A DNA stretch of 64,000 nt from Neomoorella carbonis (GTDB taxonomy: Bacteria; Bacillota; DSM-521; Neomoorellales; Neomoorellaceae): the NCBI RefSeq assembly GCF_045278715.1, contig NZ_CP136420.1, positions 2,170,001-2,234,000 on the forward strand. The letters run 5' to 3'. Position numbers and translations under genes: made by a program. Numbering within the stretch: position 1 is the stretch's first letter; each line of letters opens with the position of its first letter. The notes beneath the pieces were generated by a model. It saw only the letters and a program-made list of their open reading frames with translations, was not told the DNA's origin and ran no database searches. Shown here piece after piece: positions 50,709 to 60,868 of this stretch.

Positions 50709-51965
50709 TTACAGGGCCCGGTAACCAATATCGCGGCGGTAGTGCATGCCCGCAAAATTAATTGCCTTTATACCGGCATAAACGCGGTCCAGGGCCGCCT
50801 GTAAATTTTCACCTCGAGCCGTAACACATAATACCCGGCCCCCGGATGTCACTACCTGCCCGTCCACCAGAGCCGTACCGGCGTGGAAAACCTCCACTCC
50901 TGGCGGCACTGCCTCCAGCCCCGTAATGGCGTCACCCCGGGCGTAAGGTCCGGGATAACCGCCTGCCGCCAGGACTACTCCGGCTGCCGCCCCTGGATAC
51001 CAGTCAATCTTTGTTCCGGCCAGTTCACCATTTATGGTAGCCAGCATTAGTTCCACCAGGTCGCTTTGTAAAAGGAGCATAAGGGGCTGGGTTTCCGGAT
51101 CGCCAAAACGACAATTAAATTCCAGGACTTTGGGCCCCTCGCGGGTGAGCATCAGCCCGGCGTAGAGGACACCGCGGTAGGGGCAGCCGGCTGCGGCCAT
51201 AGCCCGGACCGTTGGCCGGAGTATCTTTTCTTCTACTTCCCTGGCTGTTGCCGGGGTGTAAAAGGGTACGGGAGCATAAGCGCCCATGCCGCCGGTATTG
51301 GGTCCGGTATCTCCTTCCCCCACCCGCTTGTGGTCCTGGGCAGGCAATAGAGGCACCACCGTTTCCCCGTCGCAAATGGCCAGGATGCTGACCTCTTCGC
51401 CTTCCAGGCGCTCTTCAATAATTACCCGCTGCCCGGCAGGGCCAAACCGGCCGCCGAACATGGCCGTTACGGCTTCCCTGGCCGTGGCCGTGTCGGGGGC
51501 CACCACTACCCCCTTGCCGGCGGCCAGGCCGTCGGCTTTGACGACCACCGGGCCGGGATGTTCCTCCAGGTAGGCCAGGGCCGCCCCGGCCTCCGTAAAG
51601 GCGGCATGACGAGCCGTGGGGATGCCTGCCGCCTGCATTAACTCCTTGGCAAAAATCTTGCTCCCCTCCAGCCGGGCCGCCGCCCGGGAGGGCCCAAATA
51701 TGGGCAGGCCGGCGGTCTGGAAGGCGTCGACAATACCGGCTACCAGGGGCGCTTCAGGGCCCACGAGGGTAAGATCGATACCGGCCCGGCGGGCAAAGGC
51801 CAAGAGACCCTCAATATCCCCGGCAGCAATGGGCACACAGGTAGCCAACCCGGCTATGCCGGCATTGCCCGGCGCGCAATAGATTTCCGTAACCAGGGGA
51901 CTGCGGGCAATCTTCCACACCAGGGCGTGTTCCCGCCCGCCGCCGCCAACTACCAGAACACGCAT
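50709..51965 (-). CDS. purD: Phosphoribosylamine-glycine ligase PurD
   Basis: A 418-aa ATP-grasp enzyme for step 2 of purine synthesis. It opens MRVLVVGGGGREHALVWK and has PVVVKADGLAAGKGV, HKRVGEGDTGPNTGGMGAY and EFNCRFGDPETQ. It is the last gene of the operon, 17 bp after purH. Confidence 0.97.
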   Translation of the reverse strand: MRVLVVGGGGREHALVWKIARSPLVTEIYCAPGNAGIAGLATCVPIAAGDIEGLLAFARRAGIDLTLVGPEAPLVAGIVDAFQTAGLPIFGPSRAAARLEGSKIFAKELMQAAGIPTARHAAFTEAGAALAYLEEHPGPVVVKADGLAAGKGVVVAPDTATAREAVTAMFGGRFGPAGQRVIIEERLEGEEVSILAICDGETVVPLLPAQDHKRVGEGDTGPNTGGMGAYAPVPFYTPATAREVEEKILRPTVRAMAAAGCPYRGVLYAGLMLTREGPKVLEFNCRFGDPETQPLMLLLQSDLVELMLATINGELAGTKIDWYPGAAAGVVLAAGGYPGPYARGDAITGLEAVPPGVEVFHAGTALVDGQVVTSGGRVLCVTARGENLQAALDRVYAGIKAINFAGMHYRRDIGYRAL

Positions 51966-51982
51966 TTTGCGTTGCCCTCCCT

Positions 51983-53524
51983 TTAATGCCGGAAATGACG
52001 TATGCCGGTAAAGACCATGGCTATACGGGCGGCATCGGCCGCTTTAACGGACTCTTCGTCGCGGACGGAGCCGCCGGGCTGGATGATGGCGGTAATACCG
52101 GCCTCTGCTGCCAGGGCAACGGTATCACCAAAGGGGAAGAAGGCATCGGAAGCGAGAACAGCCCCTTTCGCCCGGGCCCCGGCCTGCTCCAGGGCGATGC
52201 GCGCTGCACCGACCCGGTTCATCTGGCCGGCACCAATACCCAAAGTAACGCCATCCTTAACCACCACAATGGCGTTGGACTTGACGTGCTTCACTACCTG
52301 CCAGGCAAAGAGTAAATCTTCCATTTCCCCCGCTTCGGGTTTACGGGCAGTTACCACCTTGAGGTGTTCAGGGTCGAGGAGGTGGTAATCCGGCTCCTGG
52401 ACCAGGAAGCCGCCGCTGACGGGCCTTACCTGGTATTCCTGGACGCGGCAGGCAGCCACACTCCCAGCGGCCAGAAGGCGCAGGTTGGGTTTGCTTTTAA
52501 GAATCTCCAGGGCTTCAGGGGTAAAATCCGGAGCGATGACGGCTTCCAGGAATATCTCCGTCATTTCCCTGGCTGTAGCGGCATCCACCGTCCGGTTCAG
52601 GGCAACAATGCCGCCAAAGGCGGAAACAGGATCGGCCGCATAGGCCAGGTGGTAGGCCTGGGCCGGAGTTGTCCCCCGGGCCACGCCGCAGGGATTGGTG
52701 TGCTTGATGATGGCCGCCACCGGCTCTTTAAAGTCAGAGGCCAGGTTCCAGGCAGCGTCCAGGTCCATGAGGTTGTTGTAAGAAAGTTCCTTGCCCTGCA
52801 GCTGCCGGGCCCCGGCCAGGCTGCCGGGCGGTACGGCGGGCAAACGATAAAAAGCGGCCTGCTGGTGAGGATTCTCACCATAACGAAGGTCCTGGACCTT
52901 CTCGCCGCTGAGGACAAAATGAACCGGGAAGATCTCTTCCTTCCTAATGAGGCGCTGCAAATAGGCGGCAATGGCCGCATCGTAAGCAGCCGTGTGGGCG
53001 AAGGCCGCCGCCGCCAGACGCCGCCGGGTGGCCGGGCTTAAATTTCCCTTCTCCCGCAGTTCGGCCAGCACCTCGCTGTAGCTGGCCGGGTCAACGACCA
53101 CCGCCACCCGCTCGTGGTTTTTGGCCGCCGCCCTAACCATGGCCGGGCCGCCGATGTCGATGTTCTCGATAGCCTCCTCCGGCGTTACCCCGGGCCGGGC
53201 AATGGTTTCCCGGAAGGGGTAGAGGTTGACCACCACCAGGTCAATGGGCTGGATGCCCTGTTCCCGGAGCTGCTCCAGGTGTTCCGGCGTCGGCCGGGCC
53301 AGGATTCCCCCATGGATTTTAGGGTGGAGGGTTTTGACACGGCCGTCAAGGATCTCAGGAAAACCGGTAACGGCTGCGACTTCGGTAACGGGCAAACCGG
53401 CTGCGGTCAAGGTGCGGGCGGTACCGCCGGTAGAGATAAGCTCCCATCCCAGCTCTACCAGCCCCCGGGCCAGATCCACCAGGCCGGTCTTGTCGGAAAC
53501 ACTAAGAAGTGCCCTTTTCGGCAT
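51983..53524 (-). CDS. purH: Bifunctional AICAR transformylase / IMP cyclohydrolase PurH
   Basis: A 513-aa enzyme for the last two steps to IMP. The N-terminal cyclohydrolase domain opens RALLSVSDKTGLVDLA with STGGTA. The C-terminal transformylase domain has KHTNPCGVARG, with the catalytic Lys-His, and ends in MVFTGIRHFRH. Confidence 0.97.
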   Translation of the reverse strand: MPKRALLSVSDKTGLVDLARGLVELGWELISTGGTARTLTAAGLPVTEVAAVTGFPEILDGRVKTLHPKIHGGILARPTPEHLEQLREQGIQPIDLVVVNLYPFRETIARPGVTPEEAIENIDIGGPAMVRAAAKNHERVAVVVDPASYSEVLAELREKGNLSPATRRRLAAAAFAHTAAYDAAIAAYLQRLIRKEEIFPVHFVLSGEKVQDLRYGENPHQQAAFYRLPAVPPGSLAGARQLQGKELSYNNLMDLDAAWNLASDFKEPVAAIIKHTNPCGVARGTTPAQAYHLAYAADPVSAFGGIVALNRTVDAATAREMTEIFLEAVIAPDFTPEALEILKSKPNLRLLAAGSVAACRVQEYQVRPVSGGFLVQEPDYHLLDPEHLKVVTARKPEAGEMEDLLFAWQVVKHVKSNAIVVVKDGVTLGIGAGQMNRVGAARIALEQAGARAKGAVLASDAFFPFGDTVALAAEAGITAIIQPGGSVRDEESVKAADAARIAMVFTGIRHFRH

Positions 53525-53579
53525 ATGTATAGCTCGCCTCCTATGAAAATAACTCGACTTGCCGCCATGAGCGGCTCCT

Positions 53580-54197
53580 TCAAATTTTCACTGAGACCCG
53601 CCGGCCGTGGAGGGTAACCCTGCCTTCGGCCAGCCATTTAACGACCTCGGGGTAAAGGCGGTGTTCTTCGACCAGGATGCGGGCCGCCAGGGTTTCCGGG
53701 GTGTCGTCGTCCCGGACCGGTACCACCGCCTGGGCGATGATGGGGCCCGTATCGGTGCCGGCGTCAACAAAGTGGACGGTACAGCCGGAAAATTTGACGC
53801 CGTATTCCCAGGCCTGGCGCTGGGCGTTGAGGCCGGGAAAGGCAGGCAGCAGGGCCGGGTGGATGTTGATTACCGCCCCCGGAAACTGGTCGAGAAAATC
53901 CTGGCTGAGGAGCCGCATAAAGCCGGCCAGGACTACCAGCTTTACCCCCTCTTTTTTCAAGGCCGCCGCCAGGGCCCGGTCATAAGCCTGCCGGGATGGG
54001 TATTCCCGGCGTACGAGGCAACAGGCCTTGAGACCCCGCTGCCGGGCCAGTTCCAGGGCGCGGGCTTCCGGGCGGTCGCTGATGACCACCTGGATGCGGG
54101 CGGGAACGCGGCCGGCAGCTATAGCGTCGGCAATGGCCTCCATGTTACTGCCCCGGCCGGAAACCAGGATGCCTATCGGTAAAGGTGCTGCAGCCAT
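53580..54197 (-). CDS. purN: Phosphoribosylglycinamide formyltransferase PurN
   Basis: A 205-aa folate-dependent enzyme (step 3). The opening is IGILVSGRGSNMEA. Active-site segments are LAGFMRLLSQDFL, the NIHPALLPAFPG loop with catalytic Asn and His, and HFVDAGTDTGPIIAQ with the Asp. No purT is present in the operon. Confidence 0.97.
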   Translation of the reverse strand: MAAAPLPIGILVSGRGSNMEAIADAIAAGRVPARIQVVISDRPEARALELARQRGLKACCLVRREYPSRQAYDRALAAALKKEGVKLVVLAGFMRLLSQDFLDQFPGAVINIHPALLPAFPGLNAQRQAWEYGVKFSGCTVHFVDAGTDTGPIIAQAVVPVRDDDTPETLAARILVEEHRLYPEVVKWLAEGRVTLHGRRVSVKI

Positions 54198-54297
54198 TCT
54201 CTCTCCCCCCGAAAAAAATATACCACCGGTGGTGGTGCCGCGTCAGCGGCATGGGTGCCTTAGACTTTCGCGCAGCAAAAGCCAGCCGTTTACCTTT

Positions 54298-55347
54298 TTA
54301 TTTTAGCTCCGGCACGAACTCTACTGCTCCCTGGCCGGGTATTATTTCACCAACCACAAAAACCTCTTCCCCGGCGGCCTGCAAGCGGGCTTTTACCCTG
54401 TCAGCGTCACTGGCCGCAACCACCGCCAGCATACCCAGGCCCATATTGAAGGTGCGGTACATCTCCGGTTCCGGCACCTTGCCGTTCTCCTGGATGAGGT
54501 GGAAAACGGGCGGTACCGGCCAGCTGCGCCGGTCCAGGCGCATGCTTAAACCCTGCGGCAGGATGCGCGGCGGGTTTTCTACCAGCCCGCCGCCGGTGAT
54601 GTGGGCCAGGCCCTTGATTAATCCTTCTTTTAACAATGGTAAAAGAGAGGCTGCATATATACGGGTCGGCGCCAGCAATTCTTCCCCCAGGGTCCGGCCC
54701 AGTTCCGGCAGCTGCCGGTCCAGGGTGTAACCGGCTTCCGCCAGCAAAACACGGCGGGCCAGGGAAAAGCCGTTGGCGTGCAGGCCGCTGGAGGCCAGGC
54801 CCAGGACCACCTGCCCGGGCTGGATGCGGCCGCCGTCCAGAAGCTCCTCCCGCTCCACTACGCCGACGGCAAAACCGGCCAGGTCGTATTCGTCCTCCTG
54901 GTAAAAGCCGGGCATCTCAGCCGTCTCGCCCCCGATCAGGGCACAGCCGGCCTGGCGGCAGCCTTCAGCCACCCCGGCAACGATGCGGGCCACTTTTTCC
55001 GGCACCATTTTCCCTACCGCCAGGTAGTCCAGGAAGAAGAGGGGCTCGGCCCCATGGACCAGGATATCGTTGACGCACATGGCTACGGCGTCGATGCCGA
55101 CGGTATCGTGACGGTCCATGAGGAAGGCTATCTTCAGCTTCGTCCCCACCCCGTCCGTGCCCGCCACCAGCACCGGCTGCCGGTAACGGCCCGGTTCCAG
55201 GGCAAAGAGGCCGCCGAAACCGCCCAGATCTCCCAGGACCCCCGGCCGGAAGGTCCGGCGGACATGCTCCTGCATCAACTCCACGGCGCGGTTGCCGGCG
55301 GCAATATCCACGCCGGCGGCAGCATAGGTCAGGCCTTTGCCAGCCAC
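54298..55347 (-). CDS. purM: AIR synthetase PurM
   Basis: A 349-aa ATP-dependent cyclo-ligase (step 5). It opens YAAAGVDIAAGNRAVELM and contains VAGTDGVGTKLKIA, GGETAEMPGFY and AHITGGGLVENPPRI. It starts with GTG after GGAGG, 2 bp downstream of purF. A 100-bp gap to purN holds only the short palindrome CCACCGGTGG. Confidence 0.97.
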   Translation of the reverse strand: MAGKGLTYAAAGVDIAAGNRAVELMQEHVRRTFRPGVLGDLGGFGGLFALEPGRYRQPVLVAGTDGVGTKLKIAFLMDRHDTVGIDAVAMCVNDILVHGAEPLFFLDYLAVGKMVPEKVARIVAGVAEGCRQAGCALIGGETAEMPGFYQEDEYDLAGFAVGVVEREELLDGGRIQPGQVVLGLASSGLHANGFSLARRVLLAEAGYTLDRQLPELGRTLGEELLAPTRIYAASLLPLLKEGLIKGLAHITGGGLVENPPRILPQGLSMRLDRRSWPVPPVFHLIQENGKVPEPEMYRTFNMGLGMLAVVAASDADRVKARLQAAGEEVFVVGEIIPGQGAVEFVPELK

Positions 55348-55349
55348 TA

Positions 55350-56813
55350 TTATGCGCCTCCTTCCAGGCTGTACTTGGTAGCCTCCTCCGGGGGAGGGAT
55401 GGGAATGGGATAGCGGCCGGTAAAGCAGGCGGCACAGAAATTTTCCGCTCCCCGGCTCACGGAACGGAACAGCCCCTCCAGGCTCAAATAATGAAGGCTG
55501 TCGGCATCAATGTGGCGCCGGATGTCCTCCAGGGAATACCGGGCGGCAATGAGCTCGCCCCGGGCGCTGGTATCGATGCCATAATAACAGGGGTATAAGA
55601 CCGGCGGCGAGGCCGCCAGCAGGTGAACCTCCCGCACCCCGGCCTGGCGTACCATTGCCACAATGCGGCGGCTGGTAGTCCCCCGGACAATGGAATCATC
55701 GATGATAATAACCCGTTTATCTTTCAGAATTGACTTGATGGGATTGAGTTTCAAGCGCACGCCCAGGTCGCGCATCTCCTGGGTGGGCTGGATAAAGGTC
55801 CGGCCCACATAACGGTTTTTCATCAACCCTTCGATAAAGGGTAAACCCGCCGCCTCGGCGTAACCGGCTGCAGCAGCGATACCGGAATCCGGCACCGGGA
55901 TCACCACGTCGGCCGCCACCCGGTATTCCCGCGCCAGGTTCCGCCCCAGCTCCCGCCGCACCAGGTTGACGGTCTCGCCGTCCAGGATGCTGTCGGGCCG
56001 GGCAAAGTAGACGTATTCAAAAATGCAGTGGGCGCTGTGGGGCACCCGGCGTCCCCGGATGGAGCGCACCCCCTGGCTGTCGATGACCACAATTTCCCCC
56101 GGCTCAATGTCGCGGCAAAAAGCGGCGCCCACGGTATCCAGGGCGCAGGATTCCGAGGCCAGTACCCAGGCCTCCCCCATTTTCCCCAGGCACAGGGGCC
56201 GGACGCCAAAGGGATCGCGGACACCAATGAGCTTTTCCTCCGTCATCACCACCAGGGAATAGGCGCCTTCGAGCTCGTCCTGGCAGCGGCGCAGGGCCGC
56301 CTCAATGGGCTCCTGGCTGTAGCGGGCGATGAGGTTGACAATGACTTCGCTGTCGGTGGAAGACTGGAAAATGGAGCCCCTGGCCCCCAGCTGCCGCCTC
56401 AGCTGGTTGGCATTGGTCAGGTTCCCGTTATGGGCAATGGCCATCATCCCCCTGAGGTAACGGAAAACCAGGGGCTGGGCATTAACCAGGGAGCTCGCTC
56501 CGGTTGTAGAATAACGGACATGGCCAATGGCTACGTCGCCCTTTAAAGCCTGGAGGTTGTCCCGGTTAAAAACCTCCGCCACCAGACCCATGCCTTTGTG
56601 GACGGCAATATGGCGGCCGTCGGCCACGGCAATCCCGGCGCTTTCCTGGCCCCGGTGCTGCAGGGCAAAGAGGCCGTAATAAGCCAGCCGGGCTACATCC
56701 TTGCCCGGGGCATAGATGCCAAAGATGCCGCACTCTTCACGCCAGGGCGACCGCTGCCGGGATAGACCCCTTTCCTTCACCGGGACATCAAAGCAGGTAT
56801 ACTCCCCCGCCAT
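55350..56813 (-). CDS. purF: Amidophosphoribosyltransferase PurF
   Basis: A 487-aa enzyme that commits PRPP to purine synthesis. The N-terminal-nucleophile glutaminase begins at the Cys in REECGIFGIYAPG, which is residue 29, so a propeptide of about 28 residues must be removed; this is longer than the 11 residues in Bacillus subtilis PurF. The PRPP loop is VIIIDDSIVRGTTS. Four Cys positions that could bind the [4Fe-4S] cluster of Gram-positive PurF are spread over the C-terminal half. It overlaps purL. Confidence 0.96.
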   Translation of the reverse strand: MAGEYTCFDVPVKERGLSRQRSPWREECGIFGIYAPGKDVARLAYYGLFALQHRGQESAGIAVADGRHIAVHKGMGLVAEVFNRDNLQALKGDVAIGHVRYSTTGASSLVNAQPLVFRYLRGMMAIAHNGNLTNANQLRRQLGARGSIFQSSTDSEVIVNLIARYSQEPIEAALRRCQDELEGAYSLVVMTEEKLIGVRDPFGVRPLCLGKMGEAWVLASESCALDTVGAAFCRDIEPGEIVVIDSQGVRSIRGRRVPHSAHCIFEYVYFARPDSILDGETVNLVRRELGRNLAREYRVAADVVIPVPDSGIAAAAGYAEAAGLPFIEGLMKNRYVGRTFIQPTQEMRDLGVRLKLNPIKSILKDKRVIIIDDSIVRGTTSRRIVAMVRQAGVREVHLLAASPPVLYPCYYGIDTSARGELIAARYSLEDIRRHIDADSLHYLSLEGLFRSVSRGAENFCAACFTGRYPIPIPPPEEATKYSLEGGA

Positions 56814-58978
56814 TGCTGCTCCATCTCCTCCAGGCAGAGATTAAACAGCGTCCTGCCGTTTACCCTTACCTTCAGGGTCCGGCCGGCAGTACGGCCGATG
56901 ACTGCTGCCGGGACGCCTTTCTCCCGCGCCGTGGCCAGCACCCTGTCCCGGGCCGCCGGCGGGACCGCCAGGAGCACCCGCGACTGGCTTTCGCTGAAAA
57001 GGAGGTAGTCCGGCCGGAGACTGCTGGCCAGTTCCACCACGGCCCCCACCCCGCCGGCCAGGGCACTTTCAGCCAGGGCCACGGCCAGGCCCCCTTCGGC
57101 GCAATCATGGGCTGCCGTCGCCAGCCCGGCGGCAATGATCTCCCGCACCACTTCCTGGACGGCGGCTTCCCGCTCCAGGTTGAGGCCCGGCGGCCGCCCG
57201 GCCACCAGGCCGTGGATAACGGCCAGGTATTCGCTGCCGCCTATCTCCGGGCAGGTTTCACCCAGGAGAATCAGGACATCATCCTCCCGGAGCCAGGCCA
57301 AAGCGCAGCGTTTTTCAATATCTGCGATGAGGCCTACCATACCCACCACCGGCGTAGGATAGATGGCCTCACCCTCGGTCTCGTTGTAAAAACTGACGTT
57401 GCCTCCCGTTACCGGGGTCTGCAAAACCTGGCAGGCCCGGCTCATACCGGTTACGGCCTGGTAAAACTGCCAGGCGACCTCCGGCTTTTCGGGATTGCCG
57501 AAGTTCAGGCAATCGGTAAGGCCCAGGGGACGGGCACCTACGCAGGAGAGGTTCCGCGCCGCCTCTGCCACGGCAATGGCCCCGCCCGTTTCCGGGTCCA
57601 GGTAGCAGTAGCGGCCGTTGCCGTCCACCGTCAGGGCCAGGCCCTTGCCGGTTCCCTTAATCCTTAAAACAGCGGCATCGCCGCCGGGGCCGGCCACCGT
57701 GTCCGTGCGCACCATGTAGTCGTACTGGCGGTAAACCCATTCTTTGCTGGCTATATTGGGCGCCGCCAGGAGTTGCAAGAGCGCTTCCCCGTAATCCCCC
57801 GGCTCCGGCAGGTGGCCGAGATCCATATTTTGCAGTTTATCCAGATAAGCCGGCCGGCGCCGTTCCACCTCGTAGACCGGGCACTGGTCCGTTAAGGCCC
57901 GGGCCGGCACTTCCGCCACCACCCGGTTACCCTCTTTAATGCGCATCATGCCGTCATTCGTCACGCGGCCGATAACCACCGCCTCCAGGCCCCAGCGCCG
58001 GCAGATAGCCTGGACCCTTTTTTCCGCTCCTTTTTTGGGCACCAGGAGCATGCGTTCCTGGGACTCCGAAAGCATGACCTCATAGGGCGTCATGCCCTCT
58101 TCCCGCCGCGGCACCAGGGCGACGTCGATTTCCATACCCGTACCGGCCCGGGCCGCCATTTCACAGGAAGAGCTGGTGATCCCCGCCGCGCCCATATCCT
58201 GCATGCCGATGATTAAATCTTCTTTAATAATCTCCAGGCAGGCTTCGATGAGGAGTTTCTCCCGGAATGGGTCCCCCACCTGGACGGAGGGCCGCCGTTC
58301 CTCGGAAGCCTGGCTCAGTTCCTCAGAGGCAAAGGTAGCGCCGTGGATACCGTCGCGGCCGGTGCGGGCACCCACCAGCATGACGGCATTGCCCACCCCG
58401 GCGGCCCGGCCGCGGCGGATGTCTTTTTGCTCGATAAGGCCCACGGCCATGGCGTTGACCAGGGGGTTGCCGGTATAAGAAGGATCGAAGTAGACTTCCC
58501 CGGCCACCGTGGGCAGGCCCAGGCAGTTGCCGTAAAAAGCTATGCCGGCTACCACGCCGCCCATGAGGTAACGGGTACGCGGGTCATCCAGGGGGCCAAA
58601 GCGTAAAGAATCAAGGACGGCAATGGGCCGGGCCCCCATGGCAAAGATATCGCGGACGATACCTCCCACGCCGGTAGCCGCTCCCTGGAAAGGCTCAATG
58701 GCCGAGGGATGGTTGTGGCTTTCGATTTTAAACACTACCGCCTGGCCGTCGCCGATGTCGATGATGCCGGCATTTTCCCCCGGCCCCTGGAGGACCCAGG
58801 GGGCCTTGGTCGGAAACAGCTTTAATACCGGCCGGGAGTGTTTGTAGCCGCAGTGCTCCGACCACATAACGGCAAACATGCCCACTTCCACATAATTGGG
58901 TTCCCGGCCCAGGATTCCTTTTATCCGTTCAAATTCCTCGTCCGTGAGGCCCATCTGCCGGTAAACTTCAGGCTCCAA
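56777..58978 (-). CDS. purL: FGAM synthase large subunit PurL (small form)
   Basis: About 733 aa, the Gram-positive type that needs separate PurS and PurQ. Landmarks are YVEVGMFAVMWSEHCGYKHSRP and HNHPSAIEPFQGAATGVGGI. The TTG at 58978 (protein start MEPEVYRQMGL) lines up with homologues and has a GGGGGGAG site; a further TTG at 59005 is also in frame. It overlaps purQ and purF. Confidence 0.96.
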   Translation of the reverse strand: MEPEVYRQMGLTDEEFERIKGILGREPNYVEVGMFAVMWSEHCGYKHSRPVLKLFPTKAPWVLQGPGENAGIIDIGDGQAVVFKIESHNHPSAIEPFQGAATGVGGIVRDIFAMGARPIAVLDSLRFGPLDDPRTRYLMGGVVAGIAFYGNCLGLPTVAGEVYFDPSYTGNPLVNAMAVGLIEQKDIRRGRAAGVGNAVMLVGARTGRDGIHGATFASEELSQASEERRPSVQVGDPFREKLLIEACLEIIKEDLIIGMQDMGAAGITSSSCEMAARAGTGMEIDVALVPRREEGMTPYEVMLSESQERMLLVPKKGAEKRVQAICRRWGLEAVVIGRVTNDGMMRIKEGNRVVAEVPARALTDQCPVYEVERRRPAYLDKLQNMDLGHLPEPGDYGEALLQLLAAPNIASKEWVYRQYDYMVRTDTVAGPGGDAAVLRIKGTGKGLALTVDGNGRYCYLDPETGGAIAVAEAARNLSCVGARPLGLTDCLNFGNPEKPEVAWQFYQAVTGMSRACQVLQTPVTGGNVSFYNETEGEAIYPTPVVGMVGLIADIEKRCALAWLREDDVLILLGETCPEIGGSEYLAVIHGLVAGRPPGLNLEREAAVQEVVREIIAAGLATAAHDCAEGGLAVALAESALAGGVGAVVELASSLRPDYLLFSESQSRVLLAVPPAARDRVLATAREKGVPAAVIGRTAGRTLKVRVNGRTLFNLCLEEMEQQWRGSIPALMSR

Positions 58979-59678
58979 GGCGCTCCCCCCTCTGCCACCA
59001 GTCAACTATAGAGGCTAAAAGCTCCCGGCCGTCGGTACCGCCAAGAAGGCTCTCGACACAGCGTTCCGGGTGGGGCATCAGGCCCAGGATATTGCCCTCC
59101 CGGTTAATAATGCCGGCGATGTTGCCCACCGAACCGTTGGGATTGGCTGCCGGCGTTACTTCACCGTCCTGAGTGCAGTAGCGGAAAATAATCTGCCGGT
59201 TGGCCTCAAGTTCAGCCAGGGTGTCAGCGTCGGCATAATAGTTGCCTTCACCGTGGGCAATGGGGATGCGGATGACCTGGCCCTCCCGGAAGCGGTTGGT
59301 AAAGGGGGTGGCGTTGTTTTCCACCCTTAAACAGGTCCACTGGCAGCGGAACTGGAGGCAGTCATTGCGCCGCATCGCCCCCGGCAGGAGGCCGGCCTCC
59401 AGCAGGATCTGGAAGCCGTTGCAAATCCCTAAGACCAGGCCGCCGGACCGGGCAAAGTCAATGACGGCCGGCATAATGGGGGCAAAGCGGGCGATGGCCC
59501 CGGCCCGGAGGTAGTCGCCGTAGGAAAAACCGCCGGGCAGCACCAGGCAGTCGTAACCGGTAACATCAGTATCGCCGTGCCAGAGATAGTCCACCGGCTG
59601 GCCCAGGACGGCCCCCAGGGCGTGGTAGACATCCTGGTCGCAGTTGGAGCCGGGAAAGACGATAACGCCGAACTTCAT
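58968..59678 (-). CDS. purQ: FGAM synthase glutaminase subunit PurQ
   Basis: A 236-aa class I amidotransferase. The nucleophile Cys is in LGICNGFQILLEAG and the His/Glu in MPHPERCVE. It opens KFGVIVFPGSNCDQD. It supplies ammonia to PurL. Confidence 0.97.
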   Translation of the reverse strand: MKFGVIVFPGSNCDQDVYHALGAVLGQPVDYLWHGDTDVTGYDCLVLPGGFSYGDYLRAGAIARFAPIMPAVIDFARSGGLVLGICNGFQILLEAGLLPGAMRRNDCLQFRCQWTCLRVENNATPFTNRFREGQVIRIPIAHGEGNYYADADTLAELEANRQIIFRYCTQDGEVTPAANPNGSVGNIAGIINREGNILGLMPHPERCVESLLGGTDGRELLASIVDWWQRGERLGA

Positions 59679-59778
59679 GGCCGTTCCTCCGAAAATAGGA
59701 TTTTACCATAAATGCTGCCTTCTGGTGGGGATACGTCCCTCCGCCGCTCAGGAGTTACGCGCCCACAGGACGACGGCT

Positions 59779-60084
59779 TTAATCGTTCCCCGGCGTGGGC
59801 GGCACCCCCCTGGGCAACTCCTCCATGGATAGGCCGGCAGGTTCTTCCAGGGTATAGCGGTACTGTTCAATCACCGGGTTGGCCAGGAGGCGCCGGCACA
59901 TCTCCTCCACCTGCCGCCCGGCTTCCTGCCGGTCGTCCAGGTCCAGCTGCACTTCCAGGTACTTGCCGACGCGCACCGCAGTTACCCCCTCATACCCCAT
60001 GGCTTTGAGGCCGCCCATGACGGCCTCACCCTGGGGGTCGAGGACGCCGGGCTTTAAAGTGACGTAAATTTTGGCCAGGAGCAT
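59779..60084 (-). CDS. purS: FGAM synthase subunit PurS
   Basis: A 101-aa small subunit that bridges PurL and PurQ. It opens AKIYVTLKPGVLDPQGEAV, the family signature, and has VRVGKYLEVQLD. The tail after residue 80 (PAGLSMEELPRGVPPTPGND) is longer than in typical PurS of about 80-85 residues. Confidence 0.95.
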   Translation of the reverse strand: MLLAKIYVTLKPGVLDPQGEAVMGGLKAMGYEGVTAVRVGKYLEVQLDLDDRQEAGRQVEEMCRRLLANPVIEQYRYTLEEPAGLSMEELPRGVPPTPGND

Positions 60085-60102
60085 AACGATCGTCCCTCCA
60101 TT

Positions 60103-60819
60103 TTATTGCAGCAACCTTTCCACCCGGCTTAACACTTCCTCATAGGCGTCTTCGACGCCGCCCAGGTCGCGGCGGAAACGGTCCTTGTCCAGTTTTTCCC
60201 CGCTGGTGCTGTCCCAGAAGCGGCAGGTATCCGGGGAAATTTCATCGGCCAGGAGGACATGGCCGTGGAAAAGGCCAAACTCCAGCTTGAAGTCCACCAG
60301 GACCAGGTCGGCCGGTTGCAAGAATTCTGTCAGCAGCTCATTAACCTTCCAGGCGTAGCTTTCCATTTCTTTAATCTGGCTTTCGGTGGCCAGCTCCAGG
60401 GCGGCAATGTGGTAGTTGTTAATCATAGGGTCATGGAGGGCGTCGGATTTATAATAAAACTCCAGCACCGGGCGCTTGAGGGTTGTCCCTTCCGCCAGGC
60501 CCAGGCGTTTGGCCAGGCTACCGGCGGCAATGTTCCGGGCCACCACTTCCACCGGGATGATATCTACCGCCCGCACCAGGAGCTCCCGGGGGCCTGTCTG
60601 TTCAATAAAATGAGTGGGGATGCCCCGGCTGGAAAGCATCTGGAAAAACAGGGCCGACAGCCGGGCATTGATCTCGCCCTTGCGGGCAATGGTGCCTTTT
60701 TTCAGGCCGTCAAAGGCCGTGGCGTCGTCCTTGAATTCTACCAGGTACGCATCGGGGTTACCCGTCCGGTAGACCCGTTTGGCTTTGCCTTCATATAATA
60801 GTTCGCCCTTAACCGTCAT
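60103..60819 (-). CDS. purC: SAICAR synthetase PurC
   Basis: A 238-aa ATP-dependent ligase. Landmarks are ELLYEGKAKRVYRT, KDDATAFDGLKKG, VVARNIAAGSLAKRLG and LVDFKLEFG. The ATG at 60819 has AAGGAAGGG and matches the family start; the longer frame to 60930 runs back into purB and is not real. Confidence 0.97.
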   Translation of the reverse strand: MTVKGELLYEGKAKRVYRTGNPDAYLVEFKDDATAFDGLKKGTIARKGEINARLSALFFQMLSSRGIPTHFIEQTGPRELLVRAVDIIPVEVVARNIAAGSLAKRLGLAEGTTLKRPVLEFYYKSDALHDPMINNYHIAALELATESQIKEMESYAWKVNELLTEFLQPADLVLVDFKLEFGLFHGHVLLADEISPDTCRFWDSTSGEKLDKDRFRRDLGGVEDAYEEVLSRVERLLQ

Positions 60820-60868
60820 GCTAATCCCTTCCTTACGCAAAATAATACACGGACCAGGCGGCCGGCAA

